A stretch of 41,794 nt of DNA, taken from the NCBI GenBank assembly GCA_900314605.1, contig OMVX01000011.1, positions 1-41,794 of the forward strand, read 5' to 3'. Below the pieces are notes generated by a model that did not search any database, was not told the origin of the DNA, and saw only the letters and a program-made list of their open reading frames with translations. Position numbers and translations under genes: made by a program. This stretch comes from an uncultured Methanobrevibacter sp. Its GTDB lineage: Archaea; Methanobacteriota; Methanobacteria; Methanobacteriales; Methanobacteriaceae. Shown here piece after piece: positions 29,740 through 39,800 of the stretch (its first letter is position 1; every line of letters begins with the position of its first letter).

Positions 29740-31692
29740 TTAAAGCATACCTTTAAGCTGAACAATTTCATCTCTTAAAAGTGCTGCTTTTTCAAAGTCC
29801 AAATCATTTGCAGCTTCATGCATATCTTTTTCAAGATCTCTAATTAATAATTTAATTTCATCTTTAGGTAAACGTTTAATTTCAGAAATCTTTTTAACTT
29901 TAAGATCTTCTTTTTTCTCTTTTAATGTTCTTTCAGTAGTTTTAGGAGTAATGTTGAATTTTTTATTATATGCCGTTTGAATAAAACGTCTTTTATCAGT
30001 AATTTCTTTAGAATTTTTAACTGAATCAGTCATTTCATCAGCATACATAATAACCTGACCATTAACATTACGTGCTGCTCTACCTATAGTTTGTATAAGT
30101 GATGTTTCACTTCTTAAAAATCCTTCTTTATCTGCATCTAAGATTGCAACAAGAGATACCTCAGGTAAATCTAAACCTTCTCTTAAAAGGTTTACACCTA
30201 CAAGTACATCAAAAGATCCACGCCTTAATTCATCAATAATTTCGATACGTTCTAATGTATCAACTTCTGAATGGAGATAATGTACTTTAATACCAATCTT
30301 AGCATAATAATCAGTTAAATCTTCAGCCATACGTTTAGTAAGAGTAGTTACAAGTACACGTTCATCACGTTCTGCTCTTTTTTGAACTTCACCAAGTAAA
30401 TCTTCAACTTGACCTTTAACAGGCCTTATAATAACTTCAGGATCAACTAGTCCAGTTGGCCGAATAATTTGCTCTGTAACATTAAGACTTCTAGATAATT
30501 CATAACTACCGGGTGTTGCTGATATATAAATTACCTGATTAACAGACTCTTCAAATTCATTAAATTTAAATGGACGATTTTCTTTTGCAGAAGGTAATCT
30601 GAAACCATAATCAACAAGAGTCTGCTTACGAGCTTTATCACCATTATACATACCTCTGATTTGAGGAACTGTTACATGTGATTCATCAATTATTGTTAAA
30701 AAGTCATCAGGGAAATACTTAAGTAAAGTATATGGCATATCACCCCAATTACGACCTGATAAATGCATTGAATAATTTTCAATTCCAGGACAGTAACCCA
30801 TTTCCTGTAGCATTTCTATATCAAAACGGGTTCTTTGCTCTAATCGTTGAGCTTCTAAATATTTACCTTCTTTATTTAAATCCTTTAACCTAGTTTCTAG
30901 TTCATTATTAATATCCTTTAAAGCCTGGTCCATTCTATCTTGGCCAACAATAAAGTGTTTTGCTGGAAACAAAGTATATCTTTCTAATGATTCTTTTTTT
31001 CTACTAGTAACAGGATCAATCAAAGAGATTGCATCTATTTCATCACCAAATAATTCTATTCTTATAGGACTTGTACCATCTACAGGATTAATTTCTATTA
31101 CATCTCCTCTTACACGAAACTGCCCTCTTTCAAATCCTAAATCATTACGTTCATATTGAAGATAAATTAATCTAGATAAAATATATGCCCTGTCATATTC
31201 ATCTCCAACATGAAATGGAAAAGCAAATTCTCCATAATCCTGAGGAGAACCTATACCATAAATACAACTAACACTACTTACAACAATAACATCATCACGA
31301 GAAAGTAAAGATTGAGTAGCTGAATGTCGCATAATATCTATATCTTCATTTATAGATGCTTCTTTATCTATAAAAGTATCACTTCTAGGTACATAAGCTT
31401 CTGGTTGATAATAATCATAATAACTTACAAAATATTCTACTGCATTTTCAGGGAAAAATACTTTAAACTCTTCATATAATTGTGCTGCTAAGGTTTTATT
31501 ATGTGATATTATAAGAGTCGGTTTTTGAACCTTTTCTATAACATTAGCCATTGTAAATGTTTTTCCAGATCCAGTTACTCCAAGTAATGTCTGTTCATGT
31601 AAACCTTTATTTATCCCACCTACAAGGGATTCTATTGCTTTTGGTTGATCACCTAATGGTTTAAATGGTGAATGTAATTTAAATTCCTTCAT
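29740..31692 (-). CDS. uvrB: Excinuclease ABC subunit B
   Basis: 650 residues, the normal UvrB length. Walker A is GVTGSGKT (residues 38-45). The damage-probing beta-hairpin region reads [20 protein letters not shown]. The helicase motifs [18 protein letters not shown] and [19 protein letters not shown] follow. A UVR motif ([19 protein letters not shown]) lies at the C-terminus and would bind UvrC. UvrB receives damaged DNA from UvrA and recruits UvrC for incision. It is probably the last gene of a minus-strand run beginning at 34864, with gaps of 55, 105 and 63 bases. The start has only a weak TTGAT ribosome binding site. Confidence 0.99.
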   Translation of the reverse strand: MKEFKLHSPFKPLGDQPKAIESLVGGINKGLHEQTLLGVTGSGKTFTMANVIEKVQKPTLIISHNKTLAAQLYEEFKVFFPENAVEYFVSYYDYYQPEAYVPRSDTFIDKEASINEDIDIMRHSATQSLLSRDDVIVVSSVSCIYGIGSPQDYGEFAFPFHVGDEYDRAYILSRLIYLQYERNDLGFERGQFRVRGDVIEINPVDGTSPIRIELFGDEIDAISLIDPVTSRKKESLERYTLFPAKHFIVGQDRMDQALKDINNELETRLKDLNKEGKYLEAQRLEQRTRFDIEMLQEMGYCPGIENYSMHLSGRNWGDMPYTLLKYFPDDFLTIIDESHVTVPQIRGMYNGDKARKQTLVDYGFRLPSAKENRPFKFNEFEESVNQVIYISATPGSYELSRSLNVTEQIIRPTGLVDPEVIIRPVKGQVEDLLGEVQKRAERDERVLVTTLTKRMAEDLTDYYAKIGIKVHYLHSEVDTLERIEIIDELRRGSFDVLVGVNLLREGLDLPEVSLVAILDADKEGFLRSETSLIQTIGRAARNVNGQVIMYADEMTDSVKNSKEITDKRRFIQTAYNKKFNITPKTTERTLKEKKEDLKVKKISEIKRLPKDEIKLLIRDLEKDMHEAANDLDFEKAALLRDEIVQLKGML

Positions 31693-31755
31693 ATTATCAA
31701 AAAATACATATCAATTTATAAATATTATAATCTTTATATAAAATATAAATTAACT

Positions 31756-32067
31756 TTAATTATTAATCTTAAAGTTAAAACTTATTGCAGTATAAGGTAA
31801 TTCACAGCATGGTCTAACTCTTTGTGCCTTATAGACCACATCATCATATTTAGATAAAATTTCTTTTACTTCTTCATTAATAAGTTCCAGGTCATCTTCA
31901 TTATGAACACGGAAATTACCTAAAAAAGTTACTCCTCCACCTAAATTTAATATTGATAATTTATCCATGATAAAAGTACAATTGTGATTTTTTAATATTA
32001 GATTAATATTAGATACAACTTCTTTGTTAATTTGGTCTTTATCTTCTTTTGATAACAATTCTAACAC
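31756..32067 (-). CDS. Small protein of unknown function upstream of uvrB
   Basis: A soluble protein of about 100 residues, not recognised. Its features are a helical acidic first half, a Gly-rich ILNLGGGVTFLG, a KAQRVRPCCELP segment with adjacent cysteines, and a beta-like end (AISFNFKINN). The frame begins at a GTG (32065-32067) that is itself part of AGGTG. A TTG at 32056-32058, seven bases downstream of AGGTG, may therefore be the real start. It sits 63 bases upstream of uvrB on the same strand and may be co-transcribed with it. Confidence 0.65.
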   Translation of the reverse strand: MLELLSKEDKDQINKEVVSNINLILKNHNCTFIMDKLSILNLGGGVTFLGNFRVHNEDDLELINEEVKEILSKYDDVVYKAQRVRPCCELPYTAISFNFKINN

Positions 32068-32172
32068 CTAAGAATTTTTAATGAAGTAATTTATGATATA
32101 ATAGTAATATTTATATATTAATAATATATGAACATATATAAATCTTTAATTTTAAATTAATTTCATATATAT

Positions 32173-34149
32173 TTAATTCATTTTATTTTTTAAATCTTTT
32201 AAATTGGATTTAAGAATTTTATAAATGTTTTCTGCACCAATTATCTCTTCATCAGTAACATTCCAATTTGAAGGAAATAAAATGAATGGTTTAGATTGGT
32301 CTCCGCCTACACCACCATGACTTCCAACTAATTCCTCAAAAGCACAAACCTCATCTGCTTGTGAATCATAAAAACTATTAACAAGGATATCTGGAGTATG
32401 TTCAAAAGAACTAGTTCTTTTTAAATGTTTTACAATATTGTCTCCAAAACCTTCAAGAGGGTTTTCCCCATCAATTTTGCCAGTATCAAGGAAATATGTA
32501 CCATTTTTACCAATAGCTAAATCTCCATATTTTTGGGATTTAATCAAAATAAATCCTATGTATTCATTTTTAATGATGCCAGAAATCAAATCAGGGAAAT
32601 ATTTATTGATTTCCTCATATGTTAATCTGTGAATCCATTGAGTAAAATAAATCATAGCAAGATTACCTGAAGCCAATACAATAACTTCAGAATCACTTAA
32701 TTCTTCTTCTATTTTTTTTTCTTTTTTGATAATATTTTTTTTTCTTGCAAATGGAGTATAGTTTCCTCCAGCAAAATGATCTTCATTTGAAGTCATTTTT
32801 GAAGAAAGATTCATATCCTTAGGAAGTAATGATTGAACAAAATCTTCAAAAGTTTCACCATATCTTTGGGTGAATGTAGCACCATTAGTTTGACCATGAT
32901 CTGATTGAATGACAAATTGATAATCTCTTGGACAATATTTATTTGCATCAATCAAATGTTTAATTTGATTATCCATTTTTTTTAATGCATACCATGCATC
33001 ATTATCTCTAACTCCAGAGTGATGAGCTATTTCATCATATCCTAAGTATGTTGAGTATGCAACATCAATATCTCCAATCATCATATCTCCAATTAATGTT
33101 GCAGTATTGATTTCACTCATAAAAATATTTGTACCAGCTCTTGTAGGAATATATTTTATTCCACGTTTAATTCTAGGTTGAATATTTTTAATTGAATGTG
33201 TGATTTGTGAAATTGCCTCACGTATCATATCTGCTATAAACAAAGTAAATATACGGGTAAAATGACTAGGATTAGAAAATACTGAATACCATGCTTTATT
33301 GTATAATTTATTAATTTCCATTATCTTACTAAAAGTAAATATAACATTATCGGTATCTCCTGAGAATAAATTTGATCTACTAGCACCATTATCCACCAGC
33401 AATCCATTTCCATCAGATATTCTATGTTCTAATTCCGGAACTTTAGTAAATCCTGAACATTGCATCAAATTATTACTATTATTTTTTTCTATCCATCTAA
33501 ATGCAACTATACCTTCATTATTTCCATGAAGTATGCCTGCTTGACTTGCACCAGTTTGTGAAGAAAGATCGGTTTCCCACATTCTAAGAATATAATTATC
33601 ACTATAAATCATATCTTTTACAGTTGGCATTAATCCTTTTTTTACAGCTTCACATAAAACATTATAAGCAAGTCCATCAATTTCAATAATAATTAAACCA
33701 GGATAATCCTTAATATCAGTTTTCCGGTTTTTTTTAGCATCTCTTAAAACTGCTCTATAATATGAACTGTCATCTTCAATAGTAATTAAAGCTGATAGTA
33801 CCGTTGAAACAGATGCTGTAGCTAATGGAGCTATAATAATTCCTATGCCAGTAATATTTATTCCAAATAATGGAGCAAAAATCTGAAGTAATAGTCCATT
33901 TAATAAAATAGATCCTAAACCAAAAGTTAAAACTAAAAAAGGCATAGCTATTCGAGTTAAAAGTGGCCAAAGTAATGAATTAATGAAACTTATAAAGATT
34001 ACTAAAAATATTATATTATCAAATTCAGAAACTGTAACTCCTAATCCTAAAAAACTGATTAAATATATTCCAAGGATATTTCCAATAAATAAGATAATAC
34101 TTCTTTTAATACTTCTTTTAGGAATTTGTTTCTCTTTTATGATCCTCAT
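32173..34149 (-). CDS. Membrane-anchored alkaline-phosphatase-superfamily protein with N-terminal four-helix domain
   Basis: 658 residues. Residues 15 to about 125 contain four hydrophobic helices resembling the phage_holin_4_2 (DUF350-like small membrane) type, with SFINSLLWPLLTRIAMP. The remainder is an alkaline phosphatase/phosphodiesterase-superfamily domain: metal-binding Asp158 in IIIEIDGLAYN, likely nucleophile Thr199 in SSQTGASQAGILHGN, then YLGYDEIAHHSG, QSDHGQTNG and SHGGVGGD, which supply the other Asp/His metal ligands. It would hydrolyse or transfer a phosphoryl or phosphate-headgroup substrate at the membrane; the actual substrate is unknown. It is 55 bases downstream of the gene at 34205-34864, so an operon is likely. 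The ribosome binding site is weak (GATAAT). Confidence 0.85.
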   Translation of the reverse strand: MRIIKEKQIPKRSIKRSIILFIGNILGIYLISFLGLGVTVSEFDNIIFLVIFISFINSLLWPLLTRIAMPFLVLTFGLGSILLNGLLLQIFAPLFGINITGIGIIIAPLATASVSTVLSALITIEDDSSYYRAVLRDAKKNRKTDIKDYPGLIIIEIDGLAYNVLCEAVKKGLMPTVKDMIYSDNYILRMWETDLSSQTGASQAGILHGNNEGIVAFRWIEKNNSNNLMQCSGFTKVPELEHRISDGNGLLVDNGASRSNLFSGDTDNVIFTFSKIMEINKLYNKAWYSVFSNPSHFTRIFTLFIADMIREAISQITHSIKNIQPRIKRGIKYIPTRAGTNIFMSEINTATLIGDMMIGDIDVAYSTYLGYDEIAHHSGVRDNDAWYALKKMDNQIKHLIDANKYCPRDYQFVIQSDHGQTNGATFTQRYGETFEDFVQSLLPKDMNLSSKMTSNEDHFAGGNYTPFARKKNIIKKEKKIEEELSDSEVIVLASGNLAMIYFTQWIHRLTYEEINKYFPDLISGIIKNEYIGFILIKSQKYGDLAIGKNGTYFLDTGKIDGENPLEGFGDNIVKHLKRTSSFEHTPDILVNSFYDSQADEVCAFEELVGSHGGVGGDQSKPFILFPSNWNVTDEEIIGAENIYKILKSNLKDLKNKMN

Positions 34150-34204
34150 ATTATCTTTTTTTAATTTTATCTGAAAAATGATATTTTAAATATGCTCAAT
34201 ATAT

Positions 34205-34864
34205 TCAACTCACAAATATTAAACCTGTTTTATTTTTTAAATCCGTTTTAACATTAGTTAAATTAGAAGAATAATTTTTTAAATCATTTGCAAATGAATG
34301 TAAATCATCAGTCATGTTTTTAACCGTAGTCATAGGATAGTTTGAATTAGACTCTGAAAATATTTTTTTGTATTTAACAGATTGAGCCATATGAACTGCC
34401 ATATCTTTGTCTTTGCAAATAATAAGAATATTGTCATGGGTGGTATTATTAGATAATGGTATACAAAACAATTTACCATTATAATGAACTTTAATAATAT
34501 CAAATATATGGATTGCCAATAATTCATCTGCATTTATAACATAAGCTTCATATCCGTCTAAATCTTGTTTTTGACCATTATTTACAGCTTTTATAATTGA
34601 ATTATACCCGACTTCGGTTATTTTTATTAAATTTTTATCTTCTAGGTTATTATATGTAAGTAATATTCCATTATTCCAATGCCATAATTTAAGACTTTCA
34701 AATTTTCCATCATATTTTGTTTGATTAGCAGGAACTTCTATACTTGTTCCATGAGGAGATATTTCAATTGTTTCATAATTTACAGATGTTAGTATAAGAA
34801 AAATAACACCAGATAGAATTATTAATAATATTATACCTATAATATAAAATTTTTTATTTTCCAT
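34205..34864 (-). CDS. Membrane-anchored protein of unknown function
   Basis: 219 residues. One N-terminal transmembrane segment (FYIIGIILLIILSGVIFLIL) is followed by a soluble part of about 190 residues, presumably outside the cell. The soluble part has several N-x-S/T glycosylation-type sites and a helical end (DDLHSFANDLKNYSSNLTN). No known domain is recognised. GGTG lies six bases before the ATG. It is the first gene of a likely operon with the phosphatase-superfamily gene. Confidence 0.75.
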   Translation of the reverse strand: MENKKFYIIGIILLIILSGVIFLILTSVNYETIEISPHGTSIEVPANQTKYDGKFESLKLWHWNNGILLTYNNLEDKNLIKITEVGYNSIIKAVNNGQKQDLDGYEAYVINADELLAIHIFDIIKVHYNGKLFCIPLSNNTTHDNILIICKDKDMAVHMAQSVKYKKIFSESNSNYPMTTVKNMTDDLHSFANDLKNYSSNLTNVKTDLKNKTGLIFVS

Positions 34865-35024
34865 AATGACACCAATTATTTTAAATTAATAAATTCATGT
34901 ATATAATAATTATTATATCTATTCAAACATATAAAATATATAAATTATAATAATTTTTAAAAATAATCAAATAAATTTAATAATTAATTTTGAAAACATT
35001 CAATACTCAGCACGAAAATATTTA

Positions 35025-35561
35025 CTATAACTTAAATTCCATATTGTACATACCTCTTTTTAAAAAAGACTTCTTATTATAGACTTTAAAACCAATTCTT
35101 TCATATAATGCCTTTGCTTTTGGATTTCGAAAATCTGCATCTAAAATAACTCTTTTATAATGATTTTTTTTAGCATAATCAATTACATCTTTAATAACTT
35201 TAGTACCATAACCTTTTGATCTATAATTTTCATCTATAGCTATTTCTGCAATATACATATCATCTTTTTTAATATCACAAATTACAAAATAATCCAATAT
35301 TTCTACTATTAATAATTTAAGGGATTTAAAATGAGTTTTTTGTTTAGTTTTTGATGTATATAAAATTAACATTCCAATAATATTATCATTATCATAAATA
35401 ACCTTAGTGCATCCGTCTTTTTCTAGGTTTTTTTCAATTGAATTTATTGCTTTTTCTTTAGATGAAAAAAGCTTATTATATGTTCTAAAGTCTACATTAT
35501 ATTTTAATGTAGCAACTTTATTTTTTTCATGAATCTGTGGGTCGAAATTCACATATTTCAT
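35025..35561 (-). CDS. GNAT-family N-acetyltransferase
   Basis: 178 residues with the acetyl-CoA-binding motif A RSKGYGT (residues 114-120, pattern R-x-x-G-x-G/A) following the beta-strand IAEIAIDENY. The C-terminal N-P-K-A-x-x-L-Y-x-x-x-GF signature reads NPKAKALYERIGF. It transfers an acetyl group from acetyl-CoA to an amine; the acceptor (protein N-terminus, small molecule or antibiotic) cannot be told. GAGGATTAAT before the ATG is a good ribosome binding site. Transcribed alone, divergent from the adhesin-like gene. Confidence 0.93.
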   Translation of the reverse strand: MKYVNFDPQIHEKNKVATLKYNVDFRTYNKLFSSKEKAINSIEKNLEKDGCTKVIYDNDNIIGMLILYTSKTKQKTHFKSLKLLIVEILDYFVICDIKKDDMYIAEIAIDENYRSKGYGTKVIKDVIDYAKKNHYKRVILDADFRNPKAKALYERIGFKVYNKKSFLKRGMYNMEFKL

Positions 35562-35936
35562 ATTAATCCTCTATTTCAGTTAATTTCTTTAATGTTCATT
35601 ATAATTTATCTACTAATTAAATTATACAAATCAAACAATCTTTATATATGTTAAAACTCAAGCAAAAAAATTTATTTTAAGATAAGTGTTTAATTTATAT
35701 CAATTTATATAAGAAATACTTTCATTTTTAGTTATTTTATTGAAAAAATATATTATTAATAGTATGACAATTAAAATTTAAATATTATTAAACATATAGA
35801 TTTAATTAAATATTAGAATATATAATCTATTCAAAAATATATTCTAATATAATTAAATAATATAATAAAAAATTATTTAATTAAAATATTAAATATTTAA
35901 AAAAAAAATTTTTTAAAAAAATATGGAAGTGAAAAT
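35562..35936. other. Divergent AT-rich promoter region
   Basis: 375 bases between the leftward acetyltransferase and the rightward adhesin-like gene, with no coding signal. It contains long A and T runs just before the adhesin start (35905-35921). Confidence 0.4.
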
Positions 35937-37949
35937 ATTAAGAAGAATATTGTATTAATACTTTTTTGTTTATTTATAGTGAGCCTTTCATTAGGTTCTG
36001 TAAGTGCATTTGATGATAATATAGAAAATGATTTAACTGATTCATATTACAATTATAATCCCGATTCTAATATTGTAAGTGAATCAAATTCACCGGATAC
36101 TGATGATACAGATGATGGAAAATTTTCTACCCTTCAAGAAAAGATTAATCAGTTAAAAGAAGGTGAAACTTTAAATTTAACTAATGATTATATTGACAAT
36201 GATTTAGATAACGGAATAACTATATCTAAAAACATTATTATTGAAGGAAATGGATATAAAATAGATGCTGCTTTTAAATCTCGAATTTTTACCATAACTA
36301 ATTTTTCATCTATAACTTTAAAAAATATTGTTTTTATGAATGGATATTCAAAAGATAATGGTGGAGCAATATATTTTGATAAATTATCTAATTCAACTTT
36401 TAACAATTTATCTTTTATTAATAATCATGCTGATAATCATGGTGGTGCAATTTATATTAATTCAGAAACATCATTTAATCAGTTTATTAATATTACATTA
36501 AAAAATAACACTGCTTTAAGAGGTGCAGGAATATATTTTGCTGCAGATGTTTTAAATAATACCTTAGATTTCTATGCTTCTCAAAATAGTATTCGAAATT
36601 TCTCTGGAGCAGTATTTTTTGTTGGGTCTAATTTTAGAAATAATAATTTAACTGGAAGATATATTGATAATCATGCAGATGATCACTGTGCTGGTGTTCT
36701 ATATATTAAAGGTAATATTACCAATAACATTTTTGATGGATATTTTGAAAATAATACTGGAAAAGCACAAACTGGAGGAGTATTTACTCTTATGGAAAAT
36801 GCAATAAATAATACTTTTAAAGGTAAATTTTATAACAATTCTGCTAGGATTGGTGGAGTTATATATTTCTATATTGCTTCATATAATAATACAATTATGG
36901 GAGAATTTATAGATAACACAGCATCAAAATCAGGTTCTGCAATATACTTTAGAGGTAGTCCATCTAATACTATAGTTAATTCAACATTTATCGACAATAA
37001 AGCTCTTTCTATTGATTTAAATATTGCTTTTACTGACTCATCTGCTAAAGTCATATTTACTGGATGGAATAATATAATTAATGCAATAAATGCTGCTGAT
37101 ATGGTAAATTTACAATTTAACAATGTTACATACTGGGGTGCAGATGGTTTAATTAATACTGATGATATTTACCCAATATTTGGTCCATATTGTTCAGGAC
37201 AAAACATCACTGTAGAAATTTATAAGAATTCCCAGCTAATTCATAATATAACTAATCTTACTAATGTAAATGGAGCTGCTGTATTTTATTATCCTAAACT
37301 GGATGATGGAACTTACAGTTATTTGATTTATCATGGAGATAATTCATATTATACCTATATTCAAAAATCAGGTACTGTTATTATTGGACAAAAACCAACT
37401 AAATTACGTCTTGCAAATAAAAAAACTACCTATAATACAGGAAAATATCCAACTATAACATTAAAAGATAAAAATAACAACATACTTAAAAACATGAAAA
37501 TTACTGTTATTCTTAATGGTAAAAAATCTACAAAAACTACTGATAATAAAGGACAAGTTAAGTTAACTGGATTAGCTCCTAAAACATACAAAATTACTAT
37601 TAACTTTAATGGAAATGAGAAATATTTAAATTCATCATTAAGTACAAAAATTTCTGTACTTAAAGCTAATAGTAAAATAGTTGCTAAAAATGGTATTTAT
37701 TACAGTATTGCAAAACATAAAAGATATTTAGTTGCTTTAAAAAATAATAAGAATAAAGCAATTAAAAATACAAAAATTAGCTTAATAATTAATAAAAAGA
37801 CATTTACATCTAAAACTAACAGTAAAGGTATTGCAACTTTTAAATTAGATAAATTTGTAAAAAAAGGTACTTTTATTAGTTTAATTAAGTTTGCTGGAAA
37901 TAATTACTTTAAACCATCAAAGAAAAAAATATATTTAGCATTTATTTAA
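35937..37949 (+). CDS. Adhesin-like surface protein (beta-helix plus Ig-like repeats) with no standard start codon
   Basis: The frame encodes a signal peptide (IKKNIVLILFCLFIVSLSLG, cleavage near SVSA). A beta-helix region of Chlam_PMP-like repeats follows (NGGAIYF, HGGAIYI, GGVIYF). Two Ig-like domains and a basic end complete about 670 residues, with no membrane anchor. The first ATG/GTG in frame (GTG 35979) lies inside the signal peptide. The coordinate given is the AUU codon 35937-35939, which follows GGAAGTGA with four bases between. Alternatively, GTG at 35929 would give MKNIKKNIVLIL if the run GAAAA had one more A. That suggests a one-base deletion or slippage in a short poly-A tract. 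Cell-surface adhesion is family inference. Confidence 0.8.
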   Translation: MKKNIVLILFCLFIVSLSLGSVSAFDDNIENDLTDSYYNYNPDSNIVSESNSPDTDDTDDGKFSTLQEKINQLKEGETLNLTNDYIDNDLDNGITISKNIIIEGNGYKIDAAFKSRIFTITNFSSITLKNIVFMNGYSKDNGGAIYFDKLSNSTFNNLSFINNHADNHGGAIYINSETSFNQFINITLKNNTALRGAGIYFAADVLNNTLDFYASQNSIRNFSGAVFFVGSNFRNNNLTGRYIDNHADDHCAGVLYIKGNITNNIFDGYFENNTGKAQTGGVFTLMENAINNTFKGKFYNNSARIGGVIYFYIASYNNTIMGEFIDNTASKSGSAIYFRGSPSNTIVNSTFIDNKALSIDLNIAFTDSSAKVIFTGWNNIINAINAADMVNLQFNNVTYWGADGLINTDDIYPIFGPYCSGQNITVEIYKNSQLIHNITNLTNVNGAAVFYYPKLDDGTYSYLIYHGDNSYYTYIQKSGTVIIGQKPTKLRLANKKTTYNTGKYPTITLKDKNNNILKNMKITVILNGKKSTKTTDNKGQVKLTGLAPKTYKITINFNGNEKYLNSSLSTKISVLKANSKIVAKNGIYYSIAKHKRYLVALKNNKNKAIKNTKISLIINKKTFTSKTNSKGIATFKLDKFVKKGTFISLIKFAGNNYFKPSKKKIYLAFI

Positions 37950-37981
37950 ACCATTAAAAATAATAAAATATTTTTTTTCTA

Positions 37982-38022
37982 TTTAATTCATCATACAAAG
38001 TTATAATGTATGATGGATTAAA
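37982..38022. terminator. Strong hairpin between convergent genes
   Basis: TTTAATTCATCATACA (37982-37997) pairs with TGTATGATGGATTAAA (38007-38022) at 15 Watson-Crick positions and one wobble around a 9-base loop, the longest hairpin in the window. Downstream on the plus strand are T-runs at 38031-38037 and 38042-38048. It probably terminates the adhesin-like gene and may serve the minus-strand gene ending at 38133. Confidence 0.7.
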
Positions 38023-38132
38023 AAAGTTACTTTTTTTAAATCTTTTTTTAATATTTCTGAATTATAAATCTTAAGAGTATTATATAGATATTTATATTTA
38101 TTAATTATCGAATTATTAGAAAAATGACTATA

Positions 38133-39443
38133 TTATTCAAATACTTTAATTTGAACTTGTTTAAATAAATCCTCATTAATCTTTGATTTATTAATATCAA
38201 TAATATATTTAATGTTATCTTTGCATATATTACATTTGTAAAGTTCATATCTGTTAATAGAAATATTACAGAACTTTTCTATTTGGTCTTTAGTAAAATG
38301 ATTCGCATATGGCTTTAATGAATATAAAATATAATTAACATCTGTATAATTATATGAGTTATTATTTAATTTTGTTAAAATATTTTCTATATAGATATTT
38401 ACCTTAAAATGATATACATCAATATTATCAAATTTATTATCAACAAAATTAATAATATACCTATAATCTTCACTTTCATAAAAATGATCAGAGTATTTAA
38501 TTATTAAAGAAAATAATAATCTTACCTGTTCTTCTGTTAATTGATCTGCAAAACCCCTTAATTCTTTAAAAATTTCATTCATATCTTTATTTGTATGAAA
38601 AGTTAATAGAATCTGATTAATACTTTCTTTATAAGTTTCTTTAATAAAATTACTATCAATTTTATCTTTATTTGAATTTATAATATGATTGAAATCATCT
38701 GCATATACATTTAATAAAGGTTCATTTACCATTATTTGACATATTTGGGTAAGTTGATCTTTATTAAATTTATTAGCATTCATTCTTAAATAATTAAAAG
38801 AATCTGAAACATCCCCCTCTTTATAAACTCTTAAATTATCTAATTTATTATTTATTTCAATTTGATAATCTTTTAAATCTTTATCATAAGATTTATTAGC
38901 TAAATCCTCATTAAAAATTAATAATTCCTCATTTTTCTCATATATTTGAATTATTAATTTATCTAAATTAGGTGAAGAAATTTTGATACCAGTAATAGGA
39001 TTTGCATAATACCAGCAAGGACTATTATTACCTTTTTCCTCTACAAAAAGAAAACCTGTATATTCTCCAAAATCACTTATTTCTAACCATTTACTGGAAA
39101 TATTTTCTGAAATATTTTCTAATTTAATAATATCCTCAATATATATTCCCTTCTTATAATAATCTAAAATAATATAAATGATTTCTTTTTTACAGTTTTC
39201 TATATCAGATTTGTACTGTTTTTTATAATCAAAATTTTTATCTTCAAGTAAACTATCTATTTTTCTATTACACTTATCTACTGTTGCAAAATCACATTTA
39301 AATCCAGCACGTTTTTTTTCATCTTCGAGTATTCTAATATCAGACTCTATTTGAAGGTTTCTTTTAGTAGAAATGGATTTTTCATCTTCTATTTTATTAT
39401 TTAATTCAGCAATCTGATTTAATAATGGATTAATTTGAGACAT
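38133..39443 (-). CDS. Coiled-coil/triple-repeat protein of unknown function, paralogue 1
   Basis: About 436 residues, family not recognised. Residues 1-100 are a charged coiled coil (LNQIAELNNKIEDEK). A compact middle region has SSKWLEISDFGEYTGFLFV and SPCWYYANPITGIKIS. The rest contains three related helical repeats of roughly 75 residues, each with an F-x-x-x-Q-x-x-x-x-(C/F) start and a YIIx(N/D)xN(K)xK(I/F) end; KFNKDQLTQICQIM and HFTKDQIEKFCNIS open repeats 1 and 3. The last repeat holds CNIC, a possible metal site half. The start is taken at MSQIN (39443) because the paralogue starts there; GGG lies six bases upstream. An ATG five codons earlier is in frame but has no binding site. No membrane segment or signal peptide. 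Confidence 0.75.
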   Translation of the reverse strand: MSQINPLLNQIAELNNKIEDEKSISTKRNLQIESDIRILEDEKKRAGFKCDFATVDKCNRKIDSLLEDKNFDYKKQYKSDIENCKKEIIYIILDYYKKGIYIEDIIKLENISENISSKWLEISDFGEYTGFLFVEEKGNNSPCWYYANPITGIKISSPNLDKLIIQIYEKNEELLIFNEDLANKSYDKDLKDYQIEINNKLDNLRVYKEGDVSDSFNYLRMNANKFNKDQLTQICQIMVNEPLLNVYADDFNHIINSNKDKIDSNFIKETYKESINQILLTFHTNKDMNEIFKELRGFADQLTEEQVRLLFSLIIKYSDHFYESEDYRYIINFVDNKFDNIDVYHFKVNIYIENILTKLNNNSYNYTDVNYILYSLKPYANHFTKDQIEKFCNISINRYELYKCNICKDNIKYIIDINKSKINEDLFKQVQIKVFE

Positions 39444-39662
39444 ATAGAACCCTTTCATTATTAAAATTATTTTTTATTAAGTAGATAAAAAAATATTTTA
39501 AAAAAATATTATATTGTATTTTATTAAATTACTATAAGTTTTATTTAAATTATTATTGTTGTTTAGTTATTTTTATTATAAATTATTTATAATTAATTAT
39601 AAATTAAATTTAGTAATTTACAATATTTTTACTTTTAGATATCTATAGATTATAAGTCATAC

Positions 39663-39770
39663 TTATTTTCTATTTAACTCTTCATACAAATCTTTTGCAT
39701 TTTTGTGAGATGGATTAATAGACCTGTTATTTTTAGAAGTATATTTAATATAATTTTTATTATCTTTTAA
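39663..39770 (-). pseudogene. C-terminal fragment of an unidentified gene
   Basis: In the gap between the two paralogues the minus strand has an open stretch of 35 codons with no start, reading KYTSKNNRSINPSHKNAKDL and then YEELNRK before its stop. Composition looks protein-like, but no family is recognised. It is probably the tail of a deleted gene. Confidence 0.35.
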
Positions 39771-39800
39771 TTATTAGAAAAATTGTATTAAAATCGAGTA

